A DNA stretch of 56,588 nt from JAIBCL01 sp031411695 (GTDB lineage: Bacteria > Verrucomicrobiota > Verrucomicrobiia > Verrucomicrobiales > Verrucomicrobiaceae): positions 1 to 56,588 of the forward strand of contig JANOBO010000188.1 in assembly GCA_031411695.1 (NCBI GenBank). The letters run 5' to 3'. Positions 26,093 through 36,300 of the stretch are shown in pieces (position 1 is the stretch's first letter; every line of letters begins with the position of its first letter). The notes below the pieces were generated by a model. That model had not been told where the DNA came from. It did not search any database and saw only the letters and a program-made list of their open reading frames with translations. The position numbers and the translations under genes were made by a program.

Positions 26093-26830
26093 GTGCGCGC
26101 ACAAGTTGCAACTCCAAACTTGCACGCAGAACCCTACATCGATGATGCGTTCGAGGCGGACGCCGTGCCGCCCGCGCTCATGGACCAGCTCTGGGCCGGC
26201 GGGTGGCGGCATTTCGGCCCGCGCTTCTTCCGTTACAGCCTTCAGTATGACGAGGCCGCCTCCGCGCTCCAGCTCATCCAGCCCCTGCGCGTCGATCTCC
26301 CGCGCTTCGCCGCCACCAAAAGCCAGCGCCGCGTGTGGGCGCGGAACACCGACCTCGAGTGGGAGATCATCCCCGCGCGCGCCGGCGCGGATGTGCAGGC
26401 GTTGTTTCAGCTTCACAAGACCCGCTTCCGCACCTGCATCCCCGACACCCTCTTCGACTTCATCGCCAAGGAAGACCCAGCCGCGCGGCCGTGTGAGTGC
26501 CTCGAGTTCCGCGCCTTGCTCGGCGGCCGGCTCATCGCCGCCAGCTTCCTCGCCCTCGGGCAGCACGCCGCCTCCAGCATCTACGGCATGTTTCACCCCG
26601 ACTTCGCCGCGCGCAGCCCCGGCGTGCTCACCCTGCTGAAGGAGATCGAGCACAGCCGCGCGCTCGGCCACCGCCATTACTACCCCGGCTACGCCACCCG
26701 CGAGAGCAGCGCCTACGACTACAAAAAGCGCCTCCCCGCCCTCGAAGCCCTCGACTGGACCACGGGCCAGTGGAGCCCGCTGCCGCCCGGGAGTGAGCGG
26801 CGAGTGATGGAGCGCCATCAACGGAGATAG
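26093..26830 (+). CDS. Ate1-like arginyl/leucyl-tRNA-protein transferase C-terminal domain protein
   Basis: The 245-residue protein resembles the C-terminal (GNAT-fold) part of aminoacyl-tRNA-protein transferases, which add an amino acid to the N-terminus of proteins for N-degron decay. Visible features are the MDQLWAGGWRHFGPRFFRYSL start, SQRRVWARNTDLEWEI in place of the SRSQRRVLRRN motif, and a YGMFHPDFAARSPGVLTLLKEIEHSRALGHRHYYPGY-like core (positions about 165-205). The paired Cys of the usual N-terminal zinc part is missing. The start appears to be GTG at 26093, 19 bp from the divergent secreted-protein gene. Confidence 0.7.
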   Translation: MRAQVATPNLHAEPYIDDAFEADAVPPALMDQLWAGGWRHFGPRFFRYSLQYDEAASALQLIQPLRVDLPRFAATKSQRRVWARNTDLEWEIIPARAGADVQALFQLHKTRFRTCIPDTLFDFIAKEDPAARPCECLEFRALLGGRLIAASFLALGQHAASSIYGMFHPDFAARSPGVLTLLKEIEHSRALGHRHYYPGYATRESSAYDYKKRLPALEALDWTTGQWSPLPPGSERRVMERHQRR

Positions 26831-26866
26831 GGCTTCCAGCCCGACAGAGGACCGAGGCTTCCAGCC
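26831..26866. repeat. short direct repeat GGCTTCCAGCC x2
   Basis: GGCTTCCAGCC occurs at 26831-26841 and again at 26856-26866, 25 bp apart, directly after the stop of the Ate1-like gene. It resembles dispersed palindromic debris seen elsewhere in the window. The rest of the 220-bp spacer up to 27050 shows nothing recognisable. Confidence 0.5.
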
Positions 26867-27050
26867 TTCGGCCGCTACGGCATCGCTGATCAGATCGTCG
26901 GCTACCAAATCCTCATCTTCCTCCGACTCCGCCTGTTCCTCCCTTTCAGTCGGCGTCATCACGAAAGCTCAGCTTCCCGCGAGGAAGAGTAGGAGAAAGA
27001 TTGGCCCGCCCATTGAATTACAGTTACCCTCGCGGCGCATCCCAGCGAAC

Positions 27051-27737
27051 ATGAGCCCACCACAGCGCGTGAAGACACACTCAATCGTTCTCCTGCTAGC
27101 GATCTCAGCACTTGGTGCCGAGAAGAGCACCGGGTCTTTAGACGATCCACGGCAAGATGTCCGTGATGAAGCCGCCCGTCGTCTTCGCGTCACTTTCACG
27201 CCATCGCTAGCGTCGAAGTGGAACGAACTGCGTGGCCGGTTGAAAGCAGGCATCTCCTTGAAGCAGGTGAAGGAGATTATAGGGCCTTCGGCCCAGACGT
27301 TGAAGCCCGGCTTTGGCTACATGAACGGGACTATCTATCTGCACCGGCTCGACGAGTCATTGTTCCTCAGGTTTGAGATCGGACGTTTCGAGCCAGGACT
27401 TGTTTCCACCGAGCTGGTGCCAAGCCTTCTGCCGCACCATACCATCCCGCCACGATCCTTCACCGGCATCTGGCGGGACTACTTCGCCTCTGGCAGCCCA
27501 TGTTGCGAGACTACCTACCGAGAGGGCAAGCGTCATGGCCCCGAGACACGATACCACGACAATGGGGCCATTTCCCAGACGGAGCCGTGGGCAGATGATG
27601 CCCAGCATGGCACCTGTCTAAGCTACTTTCCCAGCGGCAAGATTCGCTACAGAGGACTGTATGAGAGAGGTCGGCGGTCAGGAACTTGGATTCACTACAA
27701 TGAACAGGGAGAAGAGATATCCCGAGACAACCCCTAG
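27051..27737 (+). CDS. secreted MORN-repeat protein
   Basis: The 228-residue protein has an N-terminal hydrophobic leader (VLLLAISALGAEKS), a middle segment of unknown fold, and a C-terminal run of MORN-variant repeats (about 140-225): GIWRDYFASGSP, YREGKRHGPETRYHDNGAI, HGTCLSYFPSGKIRYRGLYERG, RSGTWIHYNEQGE. These repeats occur in surface or membrane-associated proteins and in 'YwqK family antitoxin' annotations. No toxin gene is adjacent, so that label should not be carried over. Function unknown. Confidence 0.7.
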   Translation: MSPPQRVKTHSIVLLLAISALGAEKSTGSLDDPRQDVRDEAARRLRVTFTPSLASKWNELRGRLKAGISLKQVKEIIGPSAQTLKPGFGYMNGTIYLHRLDESLFLRFEIGRFEPGLVSTELVPSLLPHHTIPPRSFTGIWRDYFASGSPCCETTYREGKRHGPETRYHDNGAISQTEPWADDAQHGTCLSYFPSGKIRYRGLYERGRRSGTWIHYNEQGEEISRDNP

Positions 27738-27837
27738 ACCGGGCATACCAGATGCAAGCCACCGCTCGCATGGCCTCAGCCGTGTCATCGCCGCCGCGCG
27801 CTCGCCGACGCCTGAGTCGAAGCGTTGATATGGCCCC

Positions 27838-28194
27838 ATGAGAGCGTCTCCCACCTGCATCATCGTTTCGGGTTCGCCCGGGCTTCTTGCGCGCGGCTTG
27901 TTCTACTCTTTGGCGTTTCACATGCACCGGACCCTCGGCGGCTGGCCCGCTGGGATCGGCGAGGCGGGATTCCCGCCTGCGTTGCTCACGCACGCCACGA
28001 TTGCCACGAGTTACTTCTGGGTGCTTCTACTCGTGAGCTTGGTCACGCTGCCGATAGCCATTCCGGTTTGTCTGTCCGTCGCCCGGTGGCGATGGCTTGT
28101 CCCTTACTTTGCGCTGTATGCTCTGGTGTTCATCGCCAGCATCGTGCTCATGCAGCTCGCGCCCGAGCCGTATTTGTATTGGTGGAGGGACTGA
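27838..28194 (+). CDS. small three-helix membrane protein
   Basis: The 118-residue protein has about three hydrophobic segments: around 50-80 (TSYFWVLLLVSLVTLP), 78-90 and 90-112 (YFALYALVFIASIVLM), and ends in EPYLYWWRD. No family is recognised. ATG 27838 is the first start; ATG 27922 (MHRTLGGWP) is an alternative that would shorten it by 28 residues. It lies between the MORN protein and the large kinase, all on the same strand, with no clear operon link. Confidence 0.6.
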   Translation: MRASPTCIIVSGSPGLLARGLFYSLAFHMHRTLGGWPAGIGEAGFPPALLTHATIATSYFWVLLLVSLVTLPIAIPVCLSVARWRWLVPYFALYALVFIASIVLMQLAPEPYLYWWRD

Positions 28195-28253
28195 CGATGA
28201 GGCGGCCTCGCCATCCGCGACCCCAGCCACGCGGCTGACTCACCCCTGCCGCC

Positions 28254-28284
28254 GCCAGCCGCTACGCCAGCCGCTACGCCAGCC
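28254..28284. repeat. 12-bp tandem repeat before the kinase gene
   Basis: GCCAGCCGCTAC occurs twice in tandem (28254-28265, 28266-28277), followed by a partial third copy. It lies in the 190-bp spacer (28195-28384) ahead of the kinase gene. No gene or clear promoter is otherwise seen there. Confidence 0.6.
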
Positions 28285-28384
28285 CAGCGCAAATACCATG
28301 CGCGCCACCCGAGGACCGGCATCCCTCGCTAGCGCCGACTTGCAGCTTGTGTCGTTCATCACTTCGCGATAAAACTTGGCTTCT

Positions 28385-31300
28385 ATGCCCGACGAATCCC
28401 TTCCCGGTCCGACGCCGACTGGCTACCAGCGCACCCAGGGTGGCGGCTTCCGATGGCAGCCGCCCGCGCCGGAGCATCTCGCCAAGCTGCTGCCGCAGTA
28501 TGAGATCGAGGCCCTCATCGGCAGGGGCGGCATGGGCGCAGTTTATAGAGGAAAGCAAAGAGCGCTGGACCGTCCTGTCGCGATCAAGATTCTTCCGCCC
28601 GAAGTCGATGACGAGGACACCAGCTACTCGGAGCGCTTCAAGAACGAGGCCAAGATCATGGCTCGCCTGGAGCATCCGGCCATCGTGCCGGTGTATGACT
28701 TCGGCGAGACGAGCGAGGGGCAGCTCTACTTCGTCATGTCCTTCATCAATGGCACTGACATTCACCAGATGGTGCAGAGCCAGGGGCGCCTGCCGCCCGA
28801 GCACGCGCTCGCCATCACCGCGCATGTTTGTGACGCGCTCGCTTACGCGCATAAGCACGGCGTCATCCACAGGGACATCAAGCCTAGCAACGTGCTCATC
28901 AACATGGATGGTGAGGTGAAGGTGGCCGACTTCGGCCTCGCAAAGGTGGATGATCCCTCGCAATCCTCCGGCCTCACGAAAACCGGGCTCGCCATGGGCA
29001 CGCCGGACTATGTCGCCCCGGAGGCGCTCACCCTTGGCATGACAGTCGATGGCCGCGCCGACCTCTATGCCGTCGGCGTCATGCTTTACCAGATGCTCAC
29101 CGGCAATGTGCCGCGCGGCATGTTCACCATGCCCTCGGTGATGATCCGGGACATCGACCCGCGCTTTGACCAGATCGTGGCAAAGGCGATGAAGTACGAC
29201 CGCGAGGAGCGCTACTCCACTGCGGGTGAGATCCGCCGTGATCTCGATACCATCCTCACGATGCCCCTCGTTCAGTCAGGAGGCGCTTCCAGCGCCGCGA
29301 TTCCGAAGGCGGCGGTCGCCCAGAAGCCCGGCGCGAAAGGCCCGCAGAAGCCCATGGGCAAGAGCGCAAACGTGCCGGTGCGCTCGTCAGCCGCCCCCGA
29401 GGCACCAGGGAAGGCCGGTGCCTCGTCCAGCACGTCCCAGCCTACTTCCAAGACCCTCGCATGGGTCGTGCCCACCCTCATCTCCGCCGTCGTCATCATC
29501 GGCGGGGCGGTCATGATGCGGGGCACGCGCGCCACCGCGCCAGCCGATGGTGGTGAAGCTGGCAAACCCCCGGCTTCAACGAGCTCCTCTGCTATCGGCA
29601 GCGCGCCGGTCAAACTACGTGAGGCGCCGAAGTCCGCCGCCCCTGCTGCGCCGATCTCAAATGCCAAATCGTCGATTTCGGATTCCTCAGCACAGCAGTT
29701 CCTCCCAGGCAAGTGGGTAAAGGTGTTCACCAAGCTCGAGGACTTGCCGGAGGAAATGCGCAAGGCTGACAGCGGACTCAAGTTTGAGGACGGCTGGATC
29801 GTGCCGTCAGGCAAGGCGCTCTCCGTGAGGGCGGACCAATCAGGTGTCGGCTTGAAGGCATTCGCCGAGGTGACGAACGGCGGAATCCGCCTGCGTGTCC
29901 GCAACACAGGCAACAAGTCCACGCAGATCAAAGCGCGGTATTCAAGCAAGCGGTTGGAAGACATCATGGCCGCCATCATGGATACCGGTCATCTGCGGGT
30001 GATGCGAGAGCACCGCGTTTCCGCAGATAGCAAGCTGCTGACGTCACACCTGCCCAATCCGCCGATCAACGACGGCGACTCGTACATGCTGGAACTGGGC
30101 GTCGTTGGCTCCGTTGTTTACAGCCGTCTGAACTCGGAACTGATCGCGCCAGTGAGCACGGATTTGCTCGATCCAGGTTCGTTTGCGATATACGGCCGTG
30201 GGGCCGTCCGCGACATCGAAGTCATCAACCTCGACGGCATCCCCGAGGCCGAGGCATTGAAGATTCTCGGCGTTGCTGAAAAGGGCAATGACCTGCGCCA
30301 GCCTCCCGCCGTTGCTTCTACCTCTCCGGCCCTGCCCGTCTCCACCACTCCGACTCTCCCCATCTCCAAGTCTTCGCCCCTCCCTGTCTCCGCGTCTTCC
30401 GCCGCCTTCCCTCCCGGCCAGTGGTTGAAGGTGTTTACCAAATTCGAGGACTTGCCCTTAAATTTGCGCAAGCCGGACAGCGGTGTGAAATGGGATAACG
30501 GCACGTTGAGCGTTAGCAAAGTCAGCACCTATGTTGGCCTGTCTCCACCCATGGGTGCGCTGAACAACTGCGCACTACGGGCTGTGATCAGTGGCGAATT
30601 TTCCATACGCTTGCACGACTGCGACAACGCGAGCTACTATAATTTTTTGTCACACTCGATAGAACTCTGGAATCGGGAAACGGGTAACAAAGCCGGGTCA
30701 ACCCGAAAACTGCAAACGTTCTCCACGCCAACCTCGAAACAGCCTCATCGGTGGGAATTCGCAGTGTTCGAGAACCATCTCGTCACGCGATGCGATGACA
30801 AAATACTTGCTGTTGCAACTAACGGCGAAGTACCAGCCGGCAAAATCACGCTAGCCAACTTGGAGGGAACGATTCACGACATTGAAGTCATCAACCTCGA
30901 CGGGATACCCGCAACCGAAGCCTTCCACATCATCGGCATCGACGGGAAAGGCAATGACACGCGCGCGGCGGAATTGGCTTTGGATAAGAAAATGACAGAG
31001 CAGGCGAAGGTGGTGGATGGGATGGCAGCGATCCCGGAACTCAAGACGCTGCATGAGCAATTTGTGAAGCTCCAGGCTGAGCGCGTCAACGCGCCATTCG
31101 ACGCGGATGTGGCGAAGCTGAACACCAGCTACCTCGGCGGCCTTGACCGCAAGATCGCTGATGCGAAGCAGAAGGGCGATCTCGATGGCGTGCTAGTGTT
31201 GGAAGCGGAGAAAAAGCTAATCGGGGCCCTAGCCAGACCTTCCAAGTCCGGGTCGGATTCAGTCAGCGGCCGAGGGCTCGAAGCCCTCGCCACGTCCTGT

Positions 31301-32518
31301 CCGCTCCCTGCCGAGGACACCGACTCCACGCCCGCCACGCTCAAAGGCCTGCGCCAGATTTATCGAGATGCCTTTGCCAAGCTCGCAGCCACCCGCGCTG
31401 CCAATCTCAAAGCCCTCACTGGACCACTCTTCACCCGCCTAAAGCAGATCGAGAGCACGCTCACCCAGCAAAACCGCATCGACCACGCGACGATAGTCCG
31501 GCAGTATGTGGACGCTATCTCAGGCTCCGGAGCGGACAGGGCGGCAGGTCACGCCTCCGCTCCACCGCAGACGAAAACGCCTGCTGCGCCGGGGCAGGGC
31601 AACGTAGCGGTCACACATTCCCAGCGGGAGGTGTTGGACTGGCTGCTGTCGCTCGGCGCGACGGTGGTGGTGAAAGACGGAACGGGTGAACGAGCGCTCA
31701 CATCAGGCGACAAAATTCGCCCGGGCCGGGTTGTCATCCTCCGAATCGAGACGCCCGATGCCAATCTAAAATGGAACATCACCGATGATGATTTGAGCTG
31801 GTTCGCTGGCTTAGACGATCTCACCAAATTGGACTTTCCCATCTGCGACAAGATCACGGGTGCGGGGCTCCATCTCATCGGGCCGCTTCCAGCGCTCGAT
31901 CAGCTCGACATGAATTTCCCACAGTTCAATCCAGCAAACTTCGCCAACATGCCAGACTTCCCCAAGCTGCGGGCGCTGGTAAGCCTGCCAGCCCCGCAGT
32001 TCTCCGCCGCCGACTTCGCCAAAGTACCTCCGCTCAAGGAGCTTCGTACGATCAATGCCGGTTCCAACATCACGGAAGAGAACCTTCCGGCCATCTGCGC
32101 GCGAACCAAATTGACGAGCTTGTCTATGCCGAACAACCAGCTGAGTGATGACGGGCTGGTGGTGGTTGCGCAGGCCAAAAACCTCGAAGTCCTCGGCATC
32201 AGTGGCACTGAGAAAACCCTGATCACGGGCAGCGGCCTTACGCATCTTGCGGCCCTCCCAAAGCTCCGCGATCTAACGGTGGGTAACCATCCCGCATTCC
32301 AGGCCAAGAATGCCGCCTTGCTTTCCAATCTAAAGGCTCTCACATCTTTGCGGGTGGCCGGAGGGGACTTAAACGACAAGGACGAGTGGGTGAAGCATCT
32401 CAGCGGCCTTAAAGGCAAGCTCACCACACTCTCGCTCTCGGCCGGTGCATGCTTCACGCCCCAACAGGTAGCAGCTTTGAAAAAAGCGCTGCCCAAAGTC
32501 GATGTGAAGGTGAACTAG
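28385..32518 (+). CDS. transmembrane Ser/Thr protein kinase with duplicated modules and leucine-rich repeats
   Basis: The 1377-residue protein has an active-looking Hanks-type kinase domain (about 40-292): GRGGMG (46-51), VAIK with Lys68, HRDIKPSN (162-169), DFG (182-184) and APE (211-213). One membrane helix lies at about 358-377. Outside are two related modules of about 190 residues (440-635 and 677-860). Each opens with W(V/L)KVFTK(L/F)EDLP and closes with IEVINLDGIP and GND(L/T)R. A helical segment follows, then degenerate leucine-rich repeats (about 1160-1377). The outer part probably senses a ligand and signals to the kinase. Start is ATG 28385; TTG 28376 is also possible. Two palindromic repeats sit in frame (see findings). 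Confidence 0.9.
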   Translation: MPDESLPGPTPTGYQRTQGGGFRWQPPAPEHLAKLLPQYEIEALIGRGGMGAVYRGKQRALDRPVAIKILPPEVDDEDTSYSERFKNEAKIMARLEHPAIVPVYDFGETSEGQLYFVMSFINGTDIHQMVQSQGRLPPEHALAITAHVCDALAYAHKHGVIHRDIKPSNVLINMDGEVKVADFGLAKVDDPSQSSGLTKTGLAMGTPDYVAPEALTLGMTVDGRADLYAVGVMLYQMLTGNVPRGMFTMPSVMIRDIDPRFDQIVAKAMKYDREERYSTAGEIRRDLDTILTMPLVQSGGASSAAIPKAAVAQKPGAKGPQKPMGKSANVPVRSSAAPEAPGKAGASSSTSQPTSKTLAWVVPTLISAVVIIGGAVMMRGTRATAPADGGEAGKPPASTSSSAIGSAPVKLREAPKSAAPAAPISNAKSSISDSSAQQFLPGKWVKVFTKLEDLPEEMRKADSGLKFEDGWIVPSGKALSVRADQSGVGLKAFAEVTNGGIRLRVRNTGNKSTQIKARYSSKRLEDIMAAIMDTGHLRVMREHRVSADSKLLTSHLPNPPINDGDSYMLELGVVGSVVYSRLNSELIAPVSTDLLDPGSFAIYGRGAVRDIEVINLDGIPEAEALKILGVAEKGNDLRQPPAVASTSPALPVSTTPTLPISKSSPLPVSASSAAFPPGQWLKVFTKFEDLPLNLRKPDSGVKWDNGTLSVSKVSTYVGLSPPMGALNNCALRAVISGEFSIRLHDCDNASYYNFLSHSIELWNRETGNKAGSTRKLQTFSTPTSKQPHRWEFAVFENHLVTRCDDKILAVATNGEVPAGKITLANLEGTIHDIEVINLDGIPATEAFHIIGIDGKGNDTRAAELALDKKMTEQAKVVDGMAAIPELKTLHEQFVKLQAERVNAPFDADVAKLNTSYLGGLDRKIADAKQKGDLDGVLVLEAEKKLIGALARPSKSGSDSVSGRGLEALATSCPLPAEDTDSTPATLKGLRQIYRDAFAKLAATRAANLKALTGPLFTRLKQIESTLTQQNRIDHATIVRQYVDAISGSGADRAAGHASAPPQTKTPAAPGQGNVAVTHSQREVLDWLLSLGATVVVKDGTGERALTSGDKIRPGRVVILRIETPDANLKWNITDDDLSWFAGLDDLTKLDFPICDKITGAGLHLIGPLPALDQLDMNFPQFNPANFANMPDFPKLRALVSLPAPQFSAADFAKVPPLKELRTINAGSNITEENLPAICARTKLTSLSMPNNQLSDDGLVVVAQAKNLEVLGISGTEKTLITGSGLTHLAALPKLRDLTVGNHPAFQAKNAALLSNLKALTSLRVAGGDLNDKDEWVKHLSGLKGKLTTLSLSAGACFTPQQVAALKKALPKVDVKVN
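31271..31289. repeat. palindrome within the kinase coding sequence
   Basis: CGAGGGCT (31271-31278) and AGCCCTCG (31282-31289) form a perfect 8-bp stem with loop CGA. It encodes the atypical stretch GRGLEALATS inside an otherwise helical part of the kinase's extracytoplasmic region. It looks like an in-frame REP-type repeat. Confidence 0.6.
31529..31563. repeat. second palindrome within the kinase coding sequence
   Basis: GGAGCGGA (31529-31536) pairs with TCCGCTCC (31556-31563), with an inner GGCG/CGCC. It encodes the linker SGADRAAGHASAPPQ between the helical and leucine-rich parts. Like the copy at 31271 it reads as repeat DNA accommodated in frame. Confidence 0.55.
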
Positions 32519-32571
32519 AGCGGCCGTCCCGCTTTGGATGTTCCAAGGCCCGCTCTGTTAGAATTGAAGGG

Positions 32572-32973
32572 TGGCGCAGAGGCAAGGGCGGGGCGGCCAC
32601 CATTCAGTGGCAAACCATTGCGGAACTGCGCGATGTGATGGAGGACGATGACCCGCGCTGGGAGCAGATGGGGCTGAACATCCCGGCCAACCCGAACCCG
32701 CCCGAGGCGGTGGCCAGCCTGACGCTGACGGCAGCGGGCGCGGGCCGCGAGCTGGCGGAGTGGCCCCACGCGCGCCGCGCCACCTATTACCGCGCCTTCA
32801 TTCAGGTGCAGGGCGTGGATGCGGCCTTCCGCTTTGTGGAGCGCACGGAGGATCTGGACTACGTGTTCAAGGGACTTACGGCAGGGACGACGGTCGCGTT
32901 TCAAATCGTCGCCGCCAACGACGGCGGCGAGGCGGCGCCATCACCGACGGTGACAAAGGTGGTGGGGGCGTGA
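32572..32973 (+). pseudogene. 3' remnant of a fibronectin III-like protein gene
   Basis: From Trp codon 32572 to the stop at 32971-32973 the frame reads WRRGKGGAATIQWQTIAEL, DDDPRWEQMGLNIPANPNPP and a beta-sandwich-like end (VAFQIVAANDGGEAAPSPTVTKVV). I recall this as the C-terminal part of an uncharacterised Verrucomicrobia family. No start codon or upstream domain remains; the frame is open further left only by running, out of phase, over the 3' end of the kinase gene. It is therefore a 5'-truncated remnant. The left edge is approximate. Confidence 0.6.
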
Positions 32974-33352
32974 AGAACCCTCGAGCTAGTCGTCGAGCGC
33001 CAGTTCGCTGAGCACAGGTACAGATTTGGATGCTGCAAAGGGTCGCTCAGGTACGCGCCGATGTGCCGACGAGCGGTCCGTCATCCTTGGTTCGACTACC
33101 GCATTCCGATGGGCCGTGGTCGCCGGTGCCGTGGTGGACAGCATTGAAGCTCACCTGTCCCAAAGATGATTGGTCGTGTCGCCTTTGCCCTGCTCGTGTG
33201 GACCGCGCTGCAAAGGGCTTGCCCGGGTCGCGGCGGGCCTGTTTCAACTTGCTTGCCCGCGTGTGGAGCGGATCGAGGGCGATGGGATGGGACAACTCAG
33301 CGAGGAAGATCAAAAATGGATGCTCCCGCGCGTATCCTTCTCACCGGCACGC
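32974..33352. other. 379-bp spacer between the remnant and the PSCyt1 gene
   Basis: No recognisable gene, repeat or RNA is seen. Open frames continue into the following gene but read as unrelated, Cys/Arg-rich sequence, so I did not extend that gene's start. The region may hold decayed DNA linked to the truncated gene on its left plus the promoter of the gene on its right. Confidence 0.5.
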
Positions 33353-36300
33353 ATGATCACCCACACCGCCCTCCTTATTTCCATCGCCTCCGCCGCAGCC
33401 ATGACCGTGGGAGCAGGGGAACCGCCCCTGCCGGCGAAGATCGAGTTCAATCGCGATGTGCGGCCGATGTTGTCGGACAATTGCTTCTACTGCCATGGGC
33501 CGGATCCGAAGCATCGCGAGGCCAAGCTGCGGCTGGACGTGCGGGAGGAGGCGGTGAAGGCGGAGGCGTTCATCCCGGGGAAGCCGGATGAGAGCGAGCT
33601 GGTCTCGCGCATCGTCACAGCGGATGCGATTGATTTGATGCCGCCGCCGGACTCGCACAAGAAACTCACGTCGCGGCAGAAGGAGGTCTTGAAGCTGTGG
33701 ATCGCGCAGGGAGCGGCCTATCAGAAGCATTGGGCCTACGAGCCGCCGGTGAAGGCTGCGGTGCCGGCCGGTGACAACGGCGTGGACGCGCTGGTGCGGA
33801 AGCGGCTGGAGGAGATCGGCCTGAAGCCATCAAATGAAGCGGACCGCCGCACTCTGATCCGCCGTGTGTATTCCGATCTGCTGGGGCTGCCGCCAAAGCC
33901 GGCGGAGGTCACAGCGTTCGTGAACGACACTTCCGCGGATGCCTACGAGCGGCTCGTGGACCGCGTGCTGACGAACCCGCATTACGGGGAGCGCATGGCC
34001 ATCGGCTGGCTGGATGTGGTGCGCTTTGCCGACACGATCGGGTATCACAGCGACAATCCGCACAACGTGTGGCCCTACCGCGACTATGTGATCCGGGCCT
34101 TCAACGAAAACAAACGTTTCGACCGCTTCACCGAAGAGCAACTCGCGGGTGATCTGATGCCGGATGCAAATCAGGAGACGCGCATCGGCTCGGCATTCAA
34201 CCGGCTGATCCTCTCCACCGAAGAAGGCGGCGCGCAGCCGAAGGACTACGAGCAGCGCATGCTGACGGACCGCGTGCGCGCGGTGGGCAATGCGTGGATG
34301 GGTCAGACGACCGGATGCAGCCAGTGCCACGACCACAAATTTGATCCGCTGACCCAGCGCGACTTTTATGCGATGGGCGCGTTCTTCGCGGACCTCAAGG
34401 AGCCGATCATCGGCCGACGTGAGCCGGGCATCGCCGTGCTGGATGCAGCAGGCGAGGGACGTCTCGCCGGCCTGGAGAAACGTCTCGCCGCATTGCAGGC
34501 GGAATTTGCCGCGCCGAGGCCGGACCTCGATGTGGCGCAGGCTGCGTGGGAAATGCGCGCGCTGGCCGCCAGCAACGACAGCGCGGCGTGGCAACCGGTG
34601 AAGGCGGCCACCGCCGCATCGGCGAAGAAGAACATCGTGCTCAAGGCGGATAAGGACGGCATCGTGCGCGGCAGCATCGACGCAAAGCGCACGGAGCGGC
34701 AGCAGAACGACGGCACCGAGATCTACACGATCACCGTGAAGACGGGAGGCGGGCACGTCACGGGATTCCGCATCGACGCGCTGAAGGAGAAATCACCCGG
34801 CATCGGCCTCGCGGCGAATGGCAACTTCGTCCTCAGCGAGATCACCGTCAGCGCGGGAACGAAGAAGAAGCCGGCACAGCTCACCGTCGCGCACGCCAGC
34901 GCCACATTCCATCAACCGGGATTCGATGCCGCAAAGGTCATCGACGGCATCGCAAATCAAAAGGAGAACGGCTGGGGCGTGCTCGGTGGCGCGGGTGCGG
35001 ATCAATCACTCTATCTCGAGCTTGCCACACCGCTCATCGGGGCGGATGCCGCCGTGACCTTCACGCTGACTTTTGCATACGGAGAGAACCACGAGATCGC
35101 CAATCTCCGCATTTTCTCCACCAGCGCGCCGGGTCCGCTGCGCGCCCCCGACACGGCGCTGCCTTCGGCCGAGATCGCCGGCCTCCTCAAGATCGCGCCG
35201 GAGAAACGCACGCCTCCGCAGACCGCAACGGTGAAGGCCGCCTTCAAGCAGATCGCGCCCGAGCTGGGCACGCTGCGCGCGGAGATCGCGACGGTGGAGA
35301 AGGAGAAGGCGGACTTCGAAAACGGCGCGCCGAAGTGCATCGTCTCCGTGAGCACGCCTGAGAAGCGCGTGGTGCGCATCCTGCCGCGCGGGAATTGGAT
35401 GGACGAGAGCGGCGAGATCGTGAAGGCGGCGCTGCCGCATTTTCTGCCGCAGCCAAAGATCCAGGGGCGCGAGCCGACGCGCCTGGATCTCGCGCGCTGG
35501 CTTGTTTCGCGCGAGAATCCGCTGACCGCGCGCACGGTGATGAACCGGCTGTGGAAACAATTCTTCGGCGTCGGGCTGAGCAAGGTCGTGGATGATCTCG
35601 GCGCGCAAGGAGAGCCGCCGGCGAATCCGGCACTGCTCGACTGGCTGGCGTGCGAGTTCATGGACAGCGGGTGGGACTTCCGGCACATGGTGCGCGTGAT
35701 CGTGACGAGCCGCACCTACCGCCAGGCATCCGTGGCCGCAAAGGACGTGGTCGCCGCAGATCCGTACAATCGCGAGCTCGCGCGGCAGAGCGCCTTTCGC
35801 ATCGATGCCGAGCTGGTGCGTGACAACGCGCTCGAGATCGCAGGCCTGCTCGCGCCGAAGATCGGCGGTCCGAGCGTGAAGCCGTATCAACCCGCAGGCT
35901 ATTGGGAGAACCTGAACTTCCCGGCGCGCGAGTGGGCCGCTGACACTGGCGACGCGCAGTATCGCAGGGGACTCTACACCTGGTGGCAGCGCAGCTTCCT
36001 GCATCCGTCGCTGGTCGCCTTCGACGCGCCCAGCCGCGAAGAGTGCGCCGCCGAGAGAAACCGCTCAAACATCCCGCAGCAGGCGCTGGTGCTGCTGAAT
36101 GATCCGACGTACGTCGAGGCAGCGCGCGTTTTCGCCGCGCGAATCCTCAGCGAGTGCAAAGGCACGACCGAGGAACGCATCGTCTGGGCGTGGCAGCAGG
36201 TCCTCCAGCGTGACCCGCGCGCGGACGAGATGAAGACCGTGCGACCGCTGCTCGAAGAACATCTTGCCGACTACCGCAAGGACGCCAAGGCAGCGGCGGA

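Noticed and set aside
32449..32571. Start of the 32572-32973 frame at ATG 32449
   Set aside because: This start lies inside the kinase gene in another phase and encodes unrelated residues; only the part after 32572 is family-like.
33170..33352. N-terminal extension of the PSCyt1 protein
   Set aside because: The upstream codons encode a Cys/Arg-rich stretch before an otherwise good signal peptide; ATG 33353 is more likely.
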